A stretch of DNA of 35,260 nucleotides from Alphaproteobacteria bacterium. Lineage in GTDB: Bacteria > Pseudomonadota > Alphaproteobacteria > Rhodobacterales > Rhodobacteraceae. How positions within the stretch are numbered: position 1 is the stretch's first letter; each line of letters begins with the position of its first letter. Shown here piece after piece: positions 24,942 through 32,804 of the stretch. Under the pieces are notes generated by a model. The model did no database searches. It was not told the DNA's origin and saw nothing but the letters and a program-made list of their open reading frames with translations. A program made the translations under genes and the position numbers. The stretch spans positions 1-35,260 of the forward strand of contig VGDH01000018.1 in NCBI GenBank assembly GCA_016869835.1, in the 5' to 3' direction.

Positions 24942-26927
24942 TCACACCTTCCGGATCAGGGCATCCACCGCAACAGCGCCTTGCGCCTTGACGAGGATCG
25001 GGTTGATTTCAATTTCTTCAAGGCTGTCATCGGCCAGCATCCGCGCGCCCAAGGCGACGGCAATCTGCGCCACGGCGGCCATGTCGGCCTTGGGCCGCCC
25101 GCGATAGCCATCGAGCAGCGGCCAAAGGCGCAAGGACCGCAGGGCGTCCAGCACCTGGGCTTCGGTCGCGGGCAGCACGAGCGTCACCGTATCAGCAAGC
25201 ACTTCGGCGGTCACCCCGCCCATGCCCAGCGTCAAGGTCACACCGTAAACCGGGTCACGCCGAAGGCCGAGCAGGATTTCCGCCACGGCCCCGGTGACCA
25301 TTTCTTCCACCAGATAGCCGGTCGCCCCGACCATCTCGGCCTGACCCGCAAGCGTGGCAACCCCCAGCCGCACTGCCCCTGCCTCGGTCTTGTGGGCAAA
25401 GCCCAGACCTTTCAGGGCGTAGGGCGGCGTCAACCCCGCCACGTCCAGATCGGCCAAGCGCGCCGCTGTGCGGGACTGCGGCACAGCCACCCCGACCTTG
25501 GCCAACAGCGCCTTGCCTTCGGCCTCGGAAAGCATCCGGGCCTCACGCGGGGCGAGCGCCTTGGCAGGCCGCCAACCCGGCGCGCCTGCAGGCGTCTGCG
25601 CCGCCTTGATCGCGGCCAAGGCAGTTTCCAGACCAAGGAGCGCGCAACCCCCCTGATCCATCATCGCCTGCACGCGCCCCTCGCCGAAATTCTCGGCCAT
25701 GGACGCCACCGGAAAGGCAATCTTTCCCGTGGCCTTCTGCGCCGCGACAATAGCGTCAAAGGCGGGCTGATAGCTCGAGGGATCACAGCGGTCGGCGCGC
25801 GGACTGTCGATGATGTAAAGGCCCGCGTCATAAGCCTCCAGCATGGCGCTGAATACCTCGGTGGTTTTCGGCCCATCCCCCCAGATGAAGGTGTGATAAT
25901 CCAAGGGGTTGGAGATCGTCGGAATCTCGCCCAGAACCGCAAACAGCCGGTCATGCGTGGGCGCAGGCACGGGCGGAAACTCGATGCCATAGGGCGCGGC
26001 AAGGTCGGCCACGAGCCCCGCCTCGCCACCCGAACAGGACAGGCTGCATATCCGGGTGCCAATCTGCGGCCCGTGCATATGGAAGATCTTCAAGGTCTCG
26101 ATCAACTCCGAAGGCGTGTTGACCTCGGCCACCCCGATCTGCTGCAGGAAGGCGGATGAGGCAGCCCCACCCCCGGCAAGGCTGGCGGTATGGCTGGCCG
26201 CCGCAGTGCGGGAAGCCTCGGTCTTGCCCGACTTGATCGCGACCACCCCCTTGCCCATGGCCCGCGCGCGCTCAGCCAGGGCCGCAAAGGCGGGGGCATC
26301 GTCGATGCCCTCGATGTAAAGGCCCAAAGCCGTGACACGGGGATCGTCGAGCAATGCGCCCGCCAGATCAGCCAGCCCGACAACGGCGGCATTGCCCAGA
26401 CAGGCGACATAGGCGACCGGCAGGCCGCGCTGCTGCATGCCAAGGTTAATGACGATATTCGACGACTGGCTGACCAGCGCCACGCCCTTGTCCACCGGAA
26501 TCCCGCCATGCTGGTCAGGCCACAAAAGCGCGCCGTCCAGATAGTTGATGACGCCATAGCAATTCGGCCCAAGGATTGGCATCTCGCCCGCGGCCTCAAT
26601 CAGGCGCTCTTGCAATTCGGGTTCGCCCGCCTCGGTCCAACCGCTGGCAAAACAGATCGCCCCACCCGCCCCTTTGGCAGACAACTCGCGCACAACATCA
26701 ATCGTAGCAAAGCGGTTGACCCCGATGAAGGTGGCATCGGGGGCCTCGGGCAGTTCGGCGAGCGAGGAATAGGCCTTCAGCCCCCCGATTTCGGGTTTGG
26801 TCGGATGTACCGGCCAGACCGGGCCCTTGAACCCCATCTTCTGGCATTGTTCGATGACATTCAGCGCCCAGCCAGCGCCAAGGACGGCGATGGATTTCGG
26901 GCGAAGCAGACGGTCGAGGGTCTTCAT
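24942..26927 (-). CDS. NDP-forming acyl-CoA synthetase (acetate-CoA ligase family)
   Basis: A 661-residue single-chain NDP-forming CoA ligase, making an acyl-CoA from acid, CoA and ATP with release of ADP and phosphate. Domain order is a CoA-binding Rossmann domain (about 1-130; KSIAVLGAGW), succinyl-CoA-ligase-like domains (about 145-430) with the phosphohistidine loop AASHTASLAG (His246), and a C-terminal ATP-grasp domain (about 450-660; EIEINPILVK). The substrate is not readable from sequence. Sitting directly before a CaiD-like crotonase and after an acyl-CoA dehydrogenase, it could activate carnitine, crotonobetaine or gamma-butyrobetaine in place of CaiB/CaiC. ATG 26927 follows AGGAACC. 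Confidence 0.9.
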   Translation of the reverse strand: MKTLDRLLRPKSIAVLGAGWALNVIEQCQKMGFKGPVWPVHPTKPEIGGLKAYSSLAELPEAPDATFIGVNRFATIDVVRELSAKGAGGAICFASGWTEAGEPELQERLIEAAGEMPILGPNCYGVINYLDGALLWPDQHGGIPVDKGVALVSQSSNIVINLGMQQRGLPVAYVACLGNAAVVGLADLAGALLDDPRVTALGLYIEGIDDAPAFAALAERARAMGKGVVAIKSGKTEASRTAAASHTASLAGGGAASSAFLQQIGVAEVNTPSELIETLKIFHMHGPQIGTRICSLSCSGGEAGLVADLAAPYGIEFPPVPAPTHDRLFAVLGEIPTISNPLDYHTFIWGDGPKTTEVFSAMLEAYDAGLYIIDSPRADRCDPSSYQPAFDAIVAAQKATGKIAFPVASMAENFGEGRVQAMMDQGGCALLGLETALAAIKAAQTPAGAPGWRPAKALAPREARMLSEAEGKALLAKVGVAVPQSRTAARLADLDVAGLTPPYALKGLGFAHKTEAGAVRLGVATLAGQAEMVGATGYLVEEMVTGAVAEILLGLRRDPVYGVTLTLGMGGVTAEVLADTVTLVLPATEAQVLDALRSLRLWPLLDGYRGRPKADMAAVAQIAVALGARMLADDSLEEIEINPILVKAQGAVAVDALIRKV

Positions 26928-26945
26928 CTGAGAGGTTCCTTATGC

Positions 26946-27006
26946 GTCGCCCCCGGGGGCGCGTCGCCCCCCGGACCCCCAAGAGGATATTTGGAAACAG
27001 ATCAAA
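26946..27006. repeat. Palindromic repeat copy 2
   Basis: A GC hairpin (CCGGGGGC at 26953-26960 pairing with GCCCCCCGG at 26966-26974, one bulge) is followed by ACCCCCAAGAGGATATTTGG and an ACAGATCAAA tail. It lies just upstream of the CoA synthetase gene and faces copy 3 in inverted orientation across about 125 bases. Confidence 0.7.
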
Positions 27007-27130
27007 CCCAAGGGAAGGTGCCCTGCCCCGATCCAACGAGGCAGGGAATCTACACCTGTTACCGCCATCGGGATCCCCCCCTGTACGGTGACTCCATCCT
27101 GGTTCAAACAGGTTAACACTTCGTTGCTTT
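27007..27130. other. Spacer between repeat copies 2 and 3
   Basis: About 124 bases without a coding frame I can support. It is less GC-rich at its right end (CAGGTTAACACTTCG near 27109-27123). Because the acyl-CoA dehydrogenase gene ends at 27187 and the CoA synthetase starts at 26927, this stretch probably carries the promoter of a separate transcription unit for the CoA synthetase and crotonase genes. I could not pin -35/-10 boxes. Confidence 0.35.
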
Positions 27131-27178
27131 CATCTGTTCATAAATATCCCGGGGGTCCGGGGGCTGGCCCCCGGTTCC
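27131..27178. repeat. Palindromic repeat copy 3 (inverted relative to copy 2)
   Basis: Read on the minus strand this is CCGGGGGC/GCCCCCGG (27174-27167/27164-27157, 8-bp perfect stem, 2-base loop), then ACCCCCGGGATATTTATG and an ACAGATGAAA tail. It lies nine bases past the acyl-CoA dehydrogenase stop and could act as its 3' mRNA stabiliser or terminator, although no U tract follows the stem. Confidence 0.7.
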
Positions 27179-27186
27179 GACATGCG

Positions 27187-28350
27187 TCACGCGCCATGCG
27201 GGCGCAGAAGTTCGCGGCTGATGATGTGGCGCTGGATTTCCGACGTGCCTTCCCAGATGCGTTCGACGCGGGCATCGCGCCAGATGCGCTCGAGGGGAAG
27301 CTCGTCCATCAGCCCCATGCCGCCATGGATCTGGATGGCCTCATCGGCGATCATGGCCAAGACTTCGGTGGCCTTCAGCTTGGCCATCGACATATCGGCC
27401 TCGGTCACTGTGCCCTGGTCGTATTTCCACGCGGCTTCGCGGGTCAGAAGTTCCGCGGCTTTCAGCTCCATCGCCATATCGGCCAGCTTGAAGCTGATCC
27501 CCTGGAACTTGCCGATCTGCTGGCCGAATTGCTTGCGCTCAGCGGCGTAGCTGATCGCGTGGCCCAGCGCGCGTTCGGCGCGGCCGAGGCAGGTGGAGGC
27601 GACTTGCAGGCGGGTGGCACCGAGCCAGGAATTGGCGACCTCAAAGCCCTTGTGCACCTCGCCCAGGATCTGGCGCTTGTTCAGGCGGCAGTCGTCGAAT
27701 TCAAGGATGCCATTGGTATACCCCCGGTGCGAGACGTTGCGGTAGCCGTCGCGGACGGTGAAGCCCTTGGTGCCCTTGTCGACGAAAAAGGCGGTGATCT
27801 TTTTCTTGGGCCCGCGCGGGGTGTCCTCTTCGCCGGTCGCCATGAAGACGATGGAAAAGCCTGCAAGATCGGCGTGGGAGATGAAATGCTTGGTGCCGTT
27901 CAGGATCCAGTCATCGCCGTCTTGGCGGGCCGATGCCTTCATGCCGCGCAGGTCCGACCCGGCGCCGGGTTCGGTCATGGCAAGGCAGTCCCAGGTTTCG
28001 CCCCGGATGCAGGGCATCAGATACTGTTCGCGCTGTTCGGCGTTGCCCGCGAGAAGGATGTTCGAGGGCCGCGCGACGCAGGTCCAGTGGAGCGCGTAAT
28101 TCGCCCGGCCGAGTTCCTTTTCATACAAGAGCCATGACAGGGTATCTAACCCCGCACCGCCCACTTCGGTCGGCATGTTGGCGGCGTAAAGCCCGGCCTC
28201 GATGGCTTTTTTCTGGATCTCCTTGATAAGCTCCAAGGGCAGATGGCCCGACCGTTCCACGGCCAGTTCATGCGGGAAAAGCTCGTTCTCCACAAACGCC
28301 CGCGTGGCGTCGACGATCATCTGCTGTTCTTCGGTCAGTCCGAAATGCAT
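27187..28350 (-). CDS. Acyl-CoA dehydrogenase (candidate gamma-butyrobetainyl-CoA dehydrogenase)
   Basis: A 387-residue FAD enzyme with the three-domain acyl-CoA dehydrogenase layout. CLAMTEPGAGSDLRGM is the FAD-binding signature, QIHGGMGLMDELPLERIWRDARVERIWEGTSEIQ the second signature, and Glu367 in WEGTS is at the catalytic-base position of medium-chain enzymes. It introduces the alpha-beta double bond in an acyl-CoA. In context gamma-butyrobetainyl-CoA to crotonobetainyl-CoA is the best guess; CaiA, which runs the reverse step, is a homologue. ATG 28350 follows AAGGAGA and lies ten bases after the SDR stop, so it belongs to the carnitine operon. Confidence 0.9.
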   Translation of the reverse strand: MHFGLTEEQQMIVDATRAFVENELFPHELAVERSGHLPLELIKEIQKKAIEAGLYAANMPTEVGGAGLDTLSWLLYEKELGRANYALHWTCVARPSNILLAGNAEQREQYLMPCIRGETWDCLAMTEPGAGSDLRGMKASARQDGDDWILNGTKHFISHADLAGFSIVFMATGEEDTPRGPKKKITAFFVDKGTKGFTVRDGYRNVSHRGYTNGILEFDDCRLNKRQILGEVHKGFEVANSWLGATRLQVASTCLGRAERALGHAISYAAERKQFGQQIGKFQGISFKLADMAMELKAAELLTREAAWKYDQGTVTEADMSMAKLKATEVLAMIADEAIQIHGGMGLMDELPLERIWRDARVERIWEGTSEIQRHIISRELLRPHGA

Positions 28351-28360
28351 CGGGGTCTCC

Positions 28361-29116
28361 TTACGGGTCCACGTTATAGGTCATGCCATCCACCGCCATG
28401 GCTTGGCCGGAGATCATCCGGGCGCGGTCGGAGGCGAGGAAAAGGGCGAGGTCGGCCACATCCTCGGGGTCGGACAGGCGTTTCATTGCCGTGCCGCTGG
28501 CATAGCCTTGGCGCACGGCATCGGGTGTCATGCCCTTTGCCGCCGCTTCGGCCTCGATCACCCGGTCAATCCGGGGGCCGTTGACCGATCCGGGGCAAAT
28601 GGCATTGGCGCGGATGCCATGGGGGCCAAGCTCCATCGCCACGGTCTTCATCAGCCCGATGACCCCCCATTTCGCCGCCACATAGGGCGCGCGGTAAGGG
28701 GTGCCGTAAAGGCCCGAGGTGGAGGAGGTAAAGATCATCACCCCCGCCCCTGCCGGTTTCATCAGCCGCGCGGCGTGTTTGGCCTGCAGCATCGCGCCGT
28801 CAAGGTTGACGGCAAGGCATTGGTGCCAGCCCTCGAGCGGCATGTCTTCAATCGCCGCCGTCGGACCCTTGATGCCCGCATTGGCGCAGAGGACATCCAG
28901 CCCGCCCCAGTCAGCAGCAATCTCGGCAAACAAAGCCTCCATCGCCGGTTCCTGCGCTGCATCGGCCAGCGTGCCGCGAATGCCCGGCGGCAGGGCGGCG
29001 ATTTGGGCCGCGTCCACGTCGGTCACCCAGACGCGATAGCCCTCGGCGGCGAAGGCGCGGGCCATCACCTGACCAATGCCATTCGCGCCTGCGGTAATGA
29101 GGACGCGTTTGCTCAC
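28361..29116 (-). CDS. Short-chain dehydrogenase/reductase (candidate D-carnitine dehydrogenase)
   Basis: A 251-residue classical SDR: cofactor motif TAGANGIG (8-15), CANAG (77-81), Asn104, and the catalytic Ser132, Tyr145 and Lys149 in YVAAK. The acidic Asp33 after beta-2 (VTDVD) favours NAD+. It starts at GTG 29116 in a GTGA overlap with the stop of the L-carnitine dehydrogenase gene, so it is translationally coupled to it. Oxidation of D-carnitine, or of another 3-hydroxy betaine, to 3-dehydrocarnitine would let both stereoisomers enter one route; this is inference from position. Confidence 0.88.
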   Translation of the reverse strand: MSKRVLITAGANGIGQVMARAFAAEGYRVWVTDVDAAQIAALPPGIRGTLADAAQEPAMEALFAEIAADWGGLDVLCANAGIKGPTAAIEDMPLEGWHQCLAVNLDGAMLQAKHAARLMKPAGAGVMIFTSSTSGLYGTPYRAPYVAAKWGVIGLMKTVAMELGPHGIRANAICPGSVNGPRIDRVIEAEAAAKGMTPDAVRQGYASGTAMKRLSDPEDVADLALFLASDRARMISGQAMAVDGMTYNVDP

Positions 29117-30588
29117 TTCTTCTGCCCCACGGCGCGACCCGCCCCTTCAGGCAGGGGCAGGCTGGCATGGGCCTCCGCAATCGCCTTCAGCTTGGCCCAG
29201 ACCTGCGGCGCGGCGGGGGCGGATTTGCCTTCCTTCATGTTCACATGCAGGCAAAGCTGTTCGATGGTGGCCACGCACTCATCCCCCCGCATCACCCGGA
29301 CAAAAGACCGGAAGCGCTTTTCATCGGCCGAGATGATCTGCAACTCGCCGCGCACCTGTTCGCCCAACTTGGCCTCGCCCAGGTGCCGAATATGGGTTTC
29401 CGCGGAATAGAAGGATTGGCCGGCGGCGACATAGTCCATCCCGGCGCCAATGGTGCGCAGGAAATTGTCGACAGTTTCGGAATTGACGAAGTAATAGCGG
29501 CTTTCCGTCATGTGACCGTTATAGTCGATCCATCCGGGCAGGACCTGGCCGCGATACATGACCAGCGGCGCCGCTTTCGGGCCTTGGTAAATCTGCTTGG
29601 CCATCTCGGCATGGAAAGCCTCGGCGCGCTTTTCGTCATGGGCGCGCAAGACCTTGCCCGCCCCCCAGTTGCGCTCTTTCAGGGCGCGCAGGAAGCCCAC
29701 AAGGTTCTGGTCGCGGATGCGCTCCAACTCGCGGATGCCATACATGCCCGATTGCGCGTCGGACTGGTTGGCGACCAGATCGACAAGCTCGTCGTTGAAC
29801 TCGGGCACGTCCATCAGCTTGGTCCAGGGCCATTTCAGCGCCGGGCCGAACTGCGCCATGAAATGCCGCATTCCGGCCTCGCCCCCTGCGATGCGATAGG
29901 TCTCAAAGAGGCCCATCTGCCCCCAGCGCAGGCCAAAGCCCATGCGGATGGCCTCGTCGATTTCCTCGGTGGTGGCGATGCCGTCTTTGAGCATCCAAAG
30001 GGCCTCGCGCCAGACCGCCTCAAGGAAGCGGTTGCCAATGAAGGCGTCGATCTCATGGCGGATCACCAGCGGGAACATGCCGATGTCCTTCATGATCTGC
30101 ACGGTGTTTTCGACCACTTCCGGCGGGTTGGCCGGGCTGCCGGATACTTCGGACAGCGGCAAAAGGTAAACCGGGTTGAACGGGTGCGCGACGATGATGT
30201 TCTGCGGCGCGGGGCTGCCCTTTTGCAGGTCAGACGCCTTGAAACCACTTGTCGAAGACCCGATCAGCACGCCCGGATAGGCCTGCTGCAACTGGGCATA
30301 GACCTTGTGCTTCAGCTCGATCCGTTCGCTAACCGATTCCTGCACATATTCCGCGCCCTCGACCGCCTCCCCCAAGGTGCCGTGAAAGGTCAGCTTACCC
30401 GCGGGCGGCATCGGAACATCGGACAGCGCAGGCAAAGCCAGCCGCGCATTGGCCAGAACGGCGGCAATCTTGCGCTCGGCCTCGGGGTCGGGGTCAAAGA
30501 CCTGCACATTCCATCCGTTCAAGAGGAACCGCGCGGCCCATCCGCCGCCGATCACCCCACCGCCTACAATCGCTGCTGTCCGTGCCAT
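29113..30588 (-). CDS. lcdH: L-carnitine 3-dehydrogenase fused to betainyl-CoA thioesterase
   Basis: A 491-residue two-domain protein. Residues 1-320 are a 3-hydroxyacyl-CoA-dehydrogenase-like NAD+ enzyme (VGGGVIGGGW with Gly9, Gly11 and Gly14; the active-site segment AHPFNPVYLLPL with His135) that oxidises L-carnitine to 3-dehydrocarnitine. Residues about 340-480 are a hot-dog thioesterase (LPGWIDYNGHMTESRYYF; Asp355, Asn357, His359), which would release glycine betaine from betainyl-CoA. The same fusion is known from rhizobial carnitine dehydrogenases; in Pseudomonas the two parts are the separate genes cdhA and cdhB. ATG 30588 follows AAGGATGA. The cytoplasmic product works with the cleavage enzyme encoded upstream. 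Confidence 0.92.
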   Translation of the reverse strand: MARTAAIVGGGVIGGGWAARFLLNGWNVQVFDPDPEAERKIAAVLANARLALPALSDVPMPPAGKLTFHGTLGEAVEGAEYVQESVSERIELKHKVYAQLQQAYPGVLIGSSTSGFKASDLQKGSPAPQNIIVAHPFNPVYLLPLSEVSGSPANPPEVVENTVQIMKDIGMFPLVIRHEIDAFIGNRFLEAVWREALWMLKDGIATTEEIDEAIRMGFGLRWGQMGLFETYRIAGGEAGMRHFMAQFGPALKWPWTKLMDVPEFNDELVDLVANQSDAQSGMYGIRELERIRDQNLVGFLRALKERNWGAGKVLRAHDEKRAEAFHAEMAKQIYQGPKAAPLVMYRGQVLPGWIDYNGHMTESRYYFVNSETVDNFLRTIGAGMDYVAAGQSFYSAETHIRHLGEAKLGEQVRGELQIISADEKRFRSFVRVMRGDECVATIEQLCLHVNMKEGKSAPAAPQVWAKLKAIAEAHASLPLPEGAGRAVGQKK

Positions 30589-30607
30589 AGCTTCATCCTT
30601 TGCTGTC

Positions 30608-30666
30608 AGGGCCGTTGGCCCTCCTCTGCACCCCTCCCCTACACAGGGAGAGGGAGGCTTTTATCT
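30608..30666. repeat. Two hairpins between the cleavage-enzyme and carnitine-dehydrogenase genes
   Basis: AGGGCC-GTT-GGCCCT (about 30608-30622) is followed by an imperfect stem of CCCCTCCCCT with AGGGAGAGGG (30631-30640/30645-30654) and then GGCTTTTAT. On the plus strand the second looks like an intrinsic terminator, but the genes here run on the minus strand, where no U tract follows. It may stabilise the upstream mRNA segment, attenuate the operon, or stop antisense transcription. Confidence 0.5.
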
Positions 30667-30716
30667 CACATGCCGTGCCGCCCGACGGTCAGTCCACGCC
30701 GAGGCCGGGCCCCCCC

Positions 30717-31631
30717 TTAGCGCGGCAAAGGCGCCCGCTTTTCTAGCTTCAGTTTCGCCCGCACTTCGGCCGGGGTAATCACCCGCGCCCCAAGGTTCGA
30801 GATGATCGAAACCGCCCGCTCGACCAGCTGGGCATTGGTGGCGAGCACGCCTTTGTCGAGCCAGAGATTGTCCTCAAGCCCGACGCGCACATTGCCGCCG
30901 GCCAAAACGGCAGCCGCGACATAGGCCATCTGGTGACGCCCGATCGAGAAGGCCGACCAAAACCAGTCGGAGGGGACATTGTTCACCATGGCCATGAAGG
31001 TGTTCAGATCATCCGGCGCGCCCCACGGCACGCCCATGCACAGCTGCACCAGAACCGGATCAGGGATCGCGCCCTCTTTCACCAACTCCTTGGCAAGCCA
31101 GAGGTGGCCGGTATCAAAGGCCTCAATCTCGATCCGCACGCCCGCCGCCGTCATCCGCCGCGCCATGTCGCGCAACATGCCCGGGGTATTGACCATCACA
31201 TAATCGGCCTCGTTGAAATTCATCGTGCCGCAATCCAGCGTGCAGATCTCGGGCCGACATTCGACCACATGGGCGACCCGCTCGGTCGCACCCGCCATGT
31301 CAGAGCGTGGACCCATGCGGCCCATGTCCTCGGTCCCCTCGAAATAGATGTCGCCGCCCATGCCGGCCGTCAGGTTCAAGACCACATCCGTTCCACTGTC
31401 GCGGATACGCTCGGTCACTTCGCGATAAAGCGCCGGGTCGCGTGCGGGCTTGCCGGTTTCAGGGTCGCGCACATGGCAATGCACCACGGCCGCACCCGCC
31501 TTGGCCGCATCAATCGCCGATTTCGCAATCTGCTCGGGGCTGCGCGGCACATGCGGGGATTTGTCCTGCGTGCCCCCGGACCCGGTGACGGCACAGGTGA
31601 TGAAAACTTCGCGGTTCATGGCCAAGGGCAT
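30717..31631 (-). CDS. Beta-keto acid cleavage enzyme (3-dehydrocarnitine cleavage)
   Basis: A 304-residue member of the BKACE (formerly DUF849) TIM-barrel family. The family converts a beta-keto acid plus acetyl-CoA to acetoacetate and a new acyl-CoA. The zinc ligands are visible as His51 and His53 in VVHCHVRD and Glu253 in VGLEDN; LTAGMGG and GTMNF are further family blocks. Next to carnitine dehydrogenase/thioesterase the substrate is almost certainly 3-dehydrocarnitine, giving acetoacetate plus betainyl-CoA, as for CdhC of Pseudomonas. ATG 31631 follows GGAGG; Met5 is an alternative. It is the first gene of the minus-strand operon and divergent from the regulator. Confidence 0.9.
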   Translation of the reverse strand: MPLAMNREVFITCAVTGSGGTQDKSPHVPRSPEQIAKSAIDAAKAGAAVVHCHVRDPETGKPARDPALYREVTERIRDSGTDVVLNLTAGMGGDIYFEGTEDMGRMGPRSDMAGATERVAHVVECRPEICTLDCGTMNFNEADYVMVNTPGMLRDMARRMTAAGVRIEIEAFDTGHLWLAKELVKEGAIPDPVLVQLCMGVPWGAPDDLNTFMAMVNNVPSDWFWSAFSIGRHQMAYVAAAVLAGGNVRVGLEDNLWLDKGVLATNAQLVERAVSIISNLGARVITPAEVRAKLKLEKRAPLPR

Positions 31632-31705
31632 GGGAGTCCTCCAATTCAGTTACCGGGCAGCATAGCGGGCTTGCAGCCACACGCTTTGCGATTTACGAAA
31701 TATTC
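31632..31705. promoter_or_regulatory. Divergent promoter/operator of the carnitine genes
   Basis: Only 74 bases separate the cleavage-enzyme start from the regulator start, so promoters and operator must overlap. The sequence contains two similar direct elements, GGCTTGC (31668-31674) and CGCTTTGC (31682-31689), about 15 bases apart. These could be half-sites for the AraC-type regulator encoded to the right. The right end (ATTTACGAAATATTC) is AT-rich and lacks a clear ribosome binding site for the regulator. Confidence 0.5.
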
Positions 31706-32668
31706 ATGTCAAAAAACGCATCCATCTTCGCCGCATCGCAGCAACCCCTGACCCTGGCCCTTCTGGTCCTGCCGCAAGCCTCGATTCTCGAGGTCGCCTC
31801 AACCCTTGACCCGATGCGCGCGGCCAACCGGCATCTGGGAACAGACAGTTACCGCTGGCGCGTTGTCTCGCCCAATGGCCGCGCGGTGCCGCTGACCTGC
31901 GGCATCGAATTGCCGTCAAATGGCCCCCTGGCGGCTGCCGAGGGGGCCGATGCGCTGGTGGTCATCGCGGGCTATCAGCAATGGCTTGGCGCTACGCCCG
32001 CCCTGATCCGCGAACTATCGCGCATGGCCCCGCGGTTCACCGCCATGGGCGGGATTGACGCAGGCGCCTGGGTGCTGGCGCGGGCGGGGCTTCTGAATGG
32101 CTACAAGGCAACGGTGCATTGGGAAGATCTTGAGGATTTTGCCGCGGCCTACCCCCGTGTTGACGTGCAACCCAACCGCTTTGTGATCGACCGCAACCGC
32201 TTTACCGCCGGGGGGGCAGCGCCTGCGGCTGATCTGATGTTGCATCTTATCCGCGCGCGGCACGGTCCCGCACCGGCGCTGCAAACGGCGGCCAGCTTCA
32301 TCACCACCGCCCGCGACGGCCATGAACCGCAAGTCAGCCCACGCAAGACTGACCCGCGCCTCGACCCGCGCGTCGCCGCCGCAATTGCCCGGATGGAAGC
32401 CCGGCTGGAGCAACCCGAGCCCACCGCCACCATCGCCCGTGCTGTCGGCCTGTCCCCACGCCGCCTCGAACAGATTTTCGCCGAAAATCTTGGCCTCTCG
32501 CCTGCCGCCTACGCCCTCTCGCTGCGGCTGCAAGCGGCGCGCCGCATGATCACCGACACCCGCCACCCGCTCGCCGAAGTGGCGCTGCGCTGCGGATTTT
32601 CCTCGGCCTCCAGCCTCTCCCGCGCTTTCAGCGCGAAATTCGGCATGGCGCCCAGTCGGTTGAGATAG
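31706..32668 (+). CDS. GlxA-family (AraC-type) regulator, CdhR-like
   Basis: A 320-residue regulator. An N-terminal DJ-1/PfpI-like ligand domain (about 15-185) contains VVIAGYQQWLG and GGIDAGAWVLARAGLLNGYKATVHWE; the catalytic-type Cys of true DJ-1 enzymes is absent, as in CdhR/GbdR/ArgR. A C-terminal AraC double helix-turn-helix (about 225-318) ends with EVALRCGFSSASSLSRAFSAKFGMAPS. Position opposite the dehydrocarnitine-cleavage gene argues that it activates that operon in response to carnitine, as CdhR does in Pseudomonas. ATG 31706 gives the standard length. Confidence 0.9.
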   Translation: MSKNASIFAASQQPLTLALLVLPQASILEVASTLDPMRAANRHLGTDSYRWRVVSPNGRAVPLTCGIELPSNGPLAAAEGADALVVIAGYQQWLGATPALIRELSRMAPRFTAMGGIDAGAWVLARAGLLNGYKATVHWEDLEDFAAAYPRVDVQPNRFVIDRNRFTAGGAAPAADLMLHLIRARHGPAPALQTAASFITTARDGHEPQVSPRKTDPRLDPRVAAAIARMEARLEQPEPTATIARAVGLSPRRLEQIFAENLGLSPAAYALSLRLQAARRMITDTRHPLAEVALRCGFSSASSLSRAFSAKFGMAPSRLR

Positions 32669-32710
32669 TCCTTTTCCGTCAGCCCTTTGCCGCGATGTCG
32701 TAGCCTCCGG

Positions 32711-32802
32711 CGGGGATATTTGCGCCACGTTGAAGTAGAGGGATTCGCGCTGCCTTCAATGTGGTTCAAATATCCTCGGGGGTGCGGGGGGTGAGCCCCC
32801 CG
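32711..32802. repeat. Inverted pair of the palindromic repeat (copies 4 and 5)
   Basis: A half-copy GGATATTTGCGCCACGTTGAAG (32714-32735) faces CTTCAATGTGGTTCAAATATCC (32754-32775) across 18 bases. The two arms can pair over about 20 bases with a few mismatches. The right copy continues to the hairpin CGGGGGG/CCCCCCG (32785-32791/32796-32802, loop TGAG), which lies two bases past the dcp stop. The element sits between convergent genes and probably serves as a two-way transcript end. Confidence 0.7.
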
Positions 32803-32804
32803 TC

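Noticed and set aside
32760-32780. GTGGTTCAAATATCC as a possible tRNA T-arm
   Set aside because: No acceptor or anticodon stem surrounds it; the sequence belongs to the intergenic palindromic repeat.
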